The position numbers and the translations under genes were made by a program. Positions 60,940 to 64,000 of a stretch of 64,000 nucleotides of DNA are shown here, piece after piece. Positions within the stretch are counted from its first letter, which is position 1. Every line of letters starts with the position of its first letter. Below the pieces are notes generated by a model. The model saw nothing but the letters and a program-made list of their open reading frames with translations. It searched no databases and was not told where the DNA came from. The DNA comes from Chryseobacterium camelliae (GTDB lineage Bacteria > Bacteroidota > Bacteroidia > Flavobacteriales > Weeksellaceae). The stretch is taken from the NCBI RefSeq assembly GCF_027920545.1, contig NZ_CP115859.1:1661001-1725000 (forward strand). Direction: 5' to 3'.

Positions 60940-63685
60940 GAAATGGATAATATATATCATCCTATTATTATTCCCGGTACTTATTTTTTCTCAAAACCAA
61001 TCTCAGGAAATTGTTAATAAAAAAGATAGTGTACTACCGGGAACATCTACTTCTGTTTCTTTTAAAATAGAAAATAAATCGCAGTACAATAAAAAGTACA
61101 TTCTTCGTATTGAAACTTCGGCCTCATTTATTAGCCCAATTCTGATAAAGGATGAGATTACCGTTTCCGCATCTGACACTAGAATTTATATCGTTCCTTT
61201 ACGAATTGCTACCGAAGCCTCTTCAGGTAAATATGAGGTAGCCTTACATATTTCGGAAAAAAACAACGATAAGGAAATTATCGAGAAGACAGAAATTATT
61301 GTTTCTGAACATCGCAATCTTTCCATTACTTTATTAGAATCACCGGAATTTATAAAAGCAGGACAAGTTATTAGAGCCTCTTTTCTTCTAAAAAACAATG
61401 GGAATACAAAAGAACATCTGGTCATGGAAAGCGACAATGCACTGATAAGCCAGATCAATACGTTAGTTCTTCCTTCCGGAGCGAATAGGGTCATTACGAT
61501 TATTAAAAATACGGATCCTAACTTAGGAAAAAATGATTTTGTAAATTTAAATCTGACCGCCCGTTCTACAATTTATCCCGACCAGGCGGTTACTGCATAT
61601 ACTAGTGTAAAAATTATTTCGATCAGGCCTGTTGAGGAAGATATTTATTATCGTCTCCCGGTTTCAGCTTCACTTTCTTTTATAGGAACCCGAAACAGAG
61701 GTATTTATCAGGATGGTTTTCAGGGAGAAATGTATGGAAAAGGTAGCTTAACAAATAAAAATACCAGCCAGATAGAGTTTCATGCGGTAACTAAAAACCC
61801 GATTGAATTCAACGCCTATACACCATATGAAGAGTATTTTATCAACTATAAGGATTCTAATCTTTTTATACATCTTGGAGACAAGGCTTATTCTGCCTCT
61901 TACCTGACCGAGTTTTCCAGATACGGACGAGGCGCTGAATTGCGCTATGATTTTAAAAAATTTAGTCTGGGCGGATTCTACAATCATCCTAGATTTTTCC
62001 GGGATATTAAAGATGAATTCAACATTTATTCAAAACTCAAAATAAAAAAAGAATCGGAAATTACGTTGGGTTACCTTTATAAAATACCTCTTACTGAAAA
62101 TAACAATCTCCCATCTGCTACTCCAATATTTAATTCTAATACTCATTTACCTTATATAACAGGTAAATTTCAGCTTCTTAAAAACCTTGATGCTTCAGGA
62201 GAAATCACCTACAGTAAAACGGACGAAAGACAAGGAACCGCTTATATGCTTCAAACCCATGCTAATTTTAATAAAGTAAGCGGAAGTCTTATGTATCTGA
62301 AAGCCAGCCCTGACTTTGCAGGTTATTTTTCCAATACCAGTACTTTTAACGGGAACATACAGTATAAGCTTTTAAAAAAGGTCAATCTCTTTGCTAATTT
62401 TATGCAAGATGCTAAGAACTATCAAAGAGATACTTTGTTATTGGCAGCTCCATATAGAAGCTTTTTTCAATACGGGGCTCAGTATTATTATCTAAAGACG
62501 GGATCTGTTATGATCTACGGTGGTTATCAAAAATATCAGGATCGTCTTATGCCAAAGCAATTCGATTATGATGAAAAATTTTTCAGACTAAGTCTGAATC
62601 AGAAAATAGGGGTATTTACGATCAATCTGGAAGGACAATTTGGTAATACCAACAATTTTTTAACTGGTTTTTCGGGAACTTCTACCTTCTATACAGCCAA
62701 TTTAGGATTTGAGAAATTTAAAACTTCTTTTAACCTATACGGAAGCTATTCGATTACTTCCAGGTATCAGCTGCAAAATCAAAAACAGACTTATTTTGGC
62801 GCTCGTGCAATCAGCAGACTGTCAGAAAAAACAAATTTCAGTATTTTTTACCAGAATAATTATATGCCTGAAGATTATTTTAAAGACAGGAATCTTTTTG
62901 AGGTTCTTTTCCATCATCAGCTTTTCCGGAATCATGAAATAGATTTGTCCGGTCGTTATAACTTACAGCGTGGGGATCTTTCCAATAAAGACTTTATATT
63001 TTCTTTACGTTATACGCTTCGGATGAATGTTCCGGTACAAAAAACTGCAGAATACACTACCTTATCCGGAAATATAAATAATCTTGGGGTCAAAAAAGTA
63101 GACGGAATAAGATTAATTATGGGAAACCATATCACTATTACCGATAAAGCCGGAAATTATATATTTAAAAACGTTCCTCCCGGAGATTATTTCCTCGAAA
63201 TAGATAAATCTACCACCCAACTGAATGATATTCCTTATTCTAATTTTCCGGCAGCTCTGCATCTTATTCATAAAGAAAATATCTATAACTTCGGATTAAC
63301 TACTGCTGCTAATATCCGGGGAAGTATATTGCTTAACGAAAACGAGGAAAAGAATCAGTATGTATTTGCTCAATACCAGCCTAGGAAAGAAAGCAAGAAA
63401 AACAATAGTGTTATCGTGGAAGTGACGAATGGAGAACAAACCTATCGTAAAATATGTATTATCGGAGAACCGTTTGACTTCACTTATTTACGTCCCGGAA
63501 ACTGGACCCTTAAAATATATCGAAATGGGTTGGATAAACGGTATAAAATATCAACAGATCAGCTTCAATTCGTTTTAAAACCTTCTGAAACTAAGAATGT
63601 AATCATAACTATTGTAAAACAACAGACAGAAATTAAATATCAGCAGGAAAGTGTAAAAGTAGGATATAACGAAATTAAAAAGTAA
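60932..63685 (+). CDS. Outer-membrane usher-like barrel protein with flanking beta domains
   Basis: 917 residues. Signal peptide WIIYIILLLFPVLIFSQ. Residues about 25-235 hold two Ig-like domains resembling the chaperone protein (TSVSFKIENKSQYNKKYILR, IRASFLLKNNGNTKEHLVM). From about 240 to 690 comes a long series of alternating, aromatic-ended strands (EFHAVTKNPIEFNAY, YITGKFQLLKNLDASGEITY, VMIYGGYQKYQDRL, IFSLRYTLRMNVP), a large outer-membrane barrel of perhaps 20 or more strands. Residues 700-775 are a regulatory-like plug-type beta domain (TDKAGNYIFKNVPPGDYFLE), and an Ig-like tail follows (about 810-890). The order N-domain, barrel, C-domains is that of a pilus usher, but no usher signature is visible. 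Next gene two bases away. Confidence 0.65.
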   Translation: MIRKWIIYIILLLFPVLIFSQNQSQEIVNKKDSVLPGTSTSVSFKIENKSQYNKKYILRIETSASFISPILIKDEITVSASDTRIYIVPLRIATEASSGKYEVALHISEKNNDKEIIEKTEIIVSEHRNLSITLLESPEFIKAGQVIRASFLLKNNGNTKEHLVMESDNALISQINTLVLPSGANRVITIIKNTDPNLGKNDFVNLNLTARSTIYPDQAVTAYTSVKIISIRPVEEDIYYRLPVSASLSFIGTRNRGIYQDGFQGEMYGKGSLTNKNTSQIEFHAVTKNPIEFNAYTPYEEYFINYKDSNLFIHLGDKAYSASYLTEFSRYGRGAELRYDFKKFSLGGFYNHPRFFRDIKDEFNIYSKLKIKKESEITLGYLYKIPLTENNNLPSATPIFNSNTHLPYITGKFQLLKNLDASGEITYSKTDERQGTAYMLQTHANFNKVSGSLMYLKASPDFAGYFSNTSTFNGNIQYKLLKKVNLFANFMQDAKNYQRDTLLLAAPYRSFFQYGAQYYYLKTGSVMIYGGYQKYQDRLMPKQFDYDEKFFRLSLNQKIGVFTINLEGQFGNTNNFLTGFSGTSTFYTANLGFEKFKTSFNLYGSYSITSRYQLQNQKQTYFGARAISRLSEKTNFSIFYQNNYMPEDYFKDRNLFEVLFHHQLFRNHEIDLSGRYNLQRGDLSNKDFIFSLRYTLRMNVPVQKTAEYTTLSGNINNLGVKKVDGIRLIMGNHITITDKAGNYIFKNVPPGDYFLEIDKSTTQLNDIPYSNFPAALHLIHKENIYNFGLTTAANIRGSILLNENEEKNQYVFAQYQPRKESKKNNSVIVEVTNGEQTYRKICIIGEPFDFTYLRPGNWTLKIYRNGLDKRYKISTDQLQFVLKPSETKNVIITIVKQQTEIKYQQESVKVGYNEIKK

Positions 63686-63687
63686 AA

Positions 63688-64000
63688 ATGAAACTTCTTC
63701 ACTTCATATTAATCATCATCTGCTCTATAGTATCTGGTCATCTATTTTCGCAGTCTACTACAGGAAGCAAAAATGTTGCACTCACATTACCCCTTGTAAC
63801 CTTAATGGATATAGAACCTGCAGGAAGTATAAGCTTAGATTTTACCGCTCCTACAGAAGCCGGAAGAGCAATCATAAATCCCACTGCCAATACAACCAAA
63901 TGGATCAATTACACCTCGGCTATTACATCCGGAGGTGCTTCAAGAAAGATTACTGCGAAGCTTGATACTCTAATTCCGGGAGTAAATATTATGGTACAGG
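63688..64000 (+). CDS. Small secreted protein, putative fibre subunit 2, cut off by window edge
   Basis: The frame opens at the ATG at 63688, two bases after the usher-like gene, and is open to the end (104 codons). Signal peptide LLHFILIIICSIVSGHLFSQ. The mature start VALTLPLVTLMDIEPAGS, then LDFTAPTEAGRAI and TKWINYTSAITSGGA align with the protein at 59457-60041. It is therefore a second subunit-type gene in the same operon; its 3' end lies beyond the window. Confidence 0.65.
   Translation, partial: MKLLHFILIIICSIVSGHLFSQSTTGSKNVALTLPLVTLMDIEPAGSISLDFTAPTEAGRAIINPTANTTKWINYTSAITSGGASRKITAKLDTLIPGVNIMVQ

Noticed and set aside
1..64000. tRNA, rRNA, CRISPR, transposase or prophage genes
   Set aside because: No cloverleaf-type sequence, rRNA motif, spaced repeat array or transposase/integrase motif was recognised; tRNA absence should be confirmed by a covariance search.

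Overview
The window comes from a low-GC member of the Bacteroidota, most probably a Chryseobacterium-like flavobacterium (Weeksellaceae). The reasons are the AT-rich sequence, -7 boxes of the TAnnTTTG type, type IX secretion C-terminal domains of both kinds (gliding-type B and Por-type A), a stand-alone IcmF-type fused acyl-CoA mutase, and many flavobacterial families of unknown function. I saw no rRNA, tRNA, CRISPR array, insertion sequence, prophage or plasmid function.

Layout. 1-3755: edge of a surface-polysaccharide locus (three glycosyltransferases and a DUF6492-like protein), followed by a small mannose-phosphate-isomerase-type cupin. 4609-8848: housekeeping genes gltX, accA and tsf, with one secreted protein of a three-member local family. 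9045-24994: the dominant feature, five tandem 950-1130-residue secreted proteins (IgGFc-binding-like N-terminal region, Ig/PKD-like modules, T9SS type B C-terminus). Each unit appears to be transcribed alone, and copies 2 and 3 share near-identical 3' halves. 25121-28071: two small secreted proteins, trmB and a lipoprotein. 28149-29967: rplM-rpsI-rpsB on the minus strand. tsf, usually directly after rpsB, lies 20 kb away in the opposite orientation, as one inversion would leave it.

30298-47050: icmF, a DUF71-type ATPase, a PadR regulator with two membrane proteins, a 2'-5' RNA ligase-like protein, ruvC, two lipoproteins, a secreted M43 metalloprotease, a DUF4407 protein, a KTSC protein and guaB. 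47212-50220: an ECF sigma factor operon with a membrane protein and two DUF4252 proteins, one fused to a DUF2807 beta-helix. 50319-59278: a GlmU-like nucleotidyltransferase, ribosomal protein L31 type B, a beta-helix lipoprotein, a MazG-like protein, aroA, a fatty-acid-hydroxylase-type protein, a short-chain dehydrogenase and an Omp85-type outer-membrane protein.

59457-64000 (running off the edge): the most interesting locus. It holds a small secreted protein, a periplasmic chaperone-like protein with Ig-like folds, a 917-residue outer-membrane barrel protein with N- and C-terminal beta domains, and a second small secreted protein related to the first. The order and architecture resemble a chaperone-usher fibre assembly system, although none of the proteins looks like a classical Fim, Csu or Mfa component.
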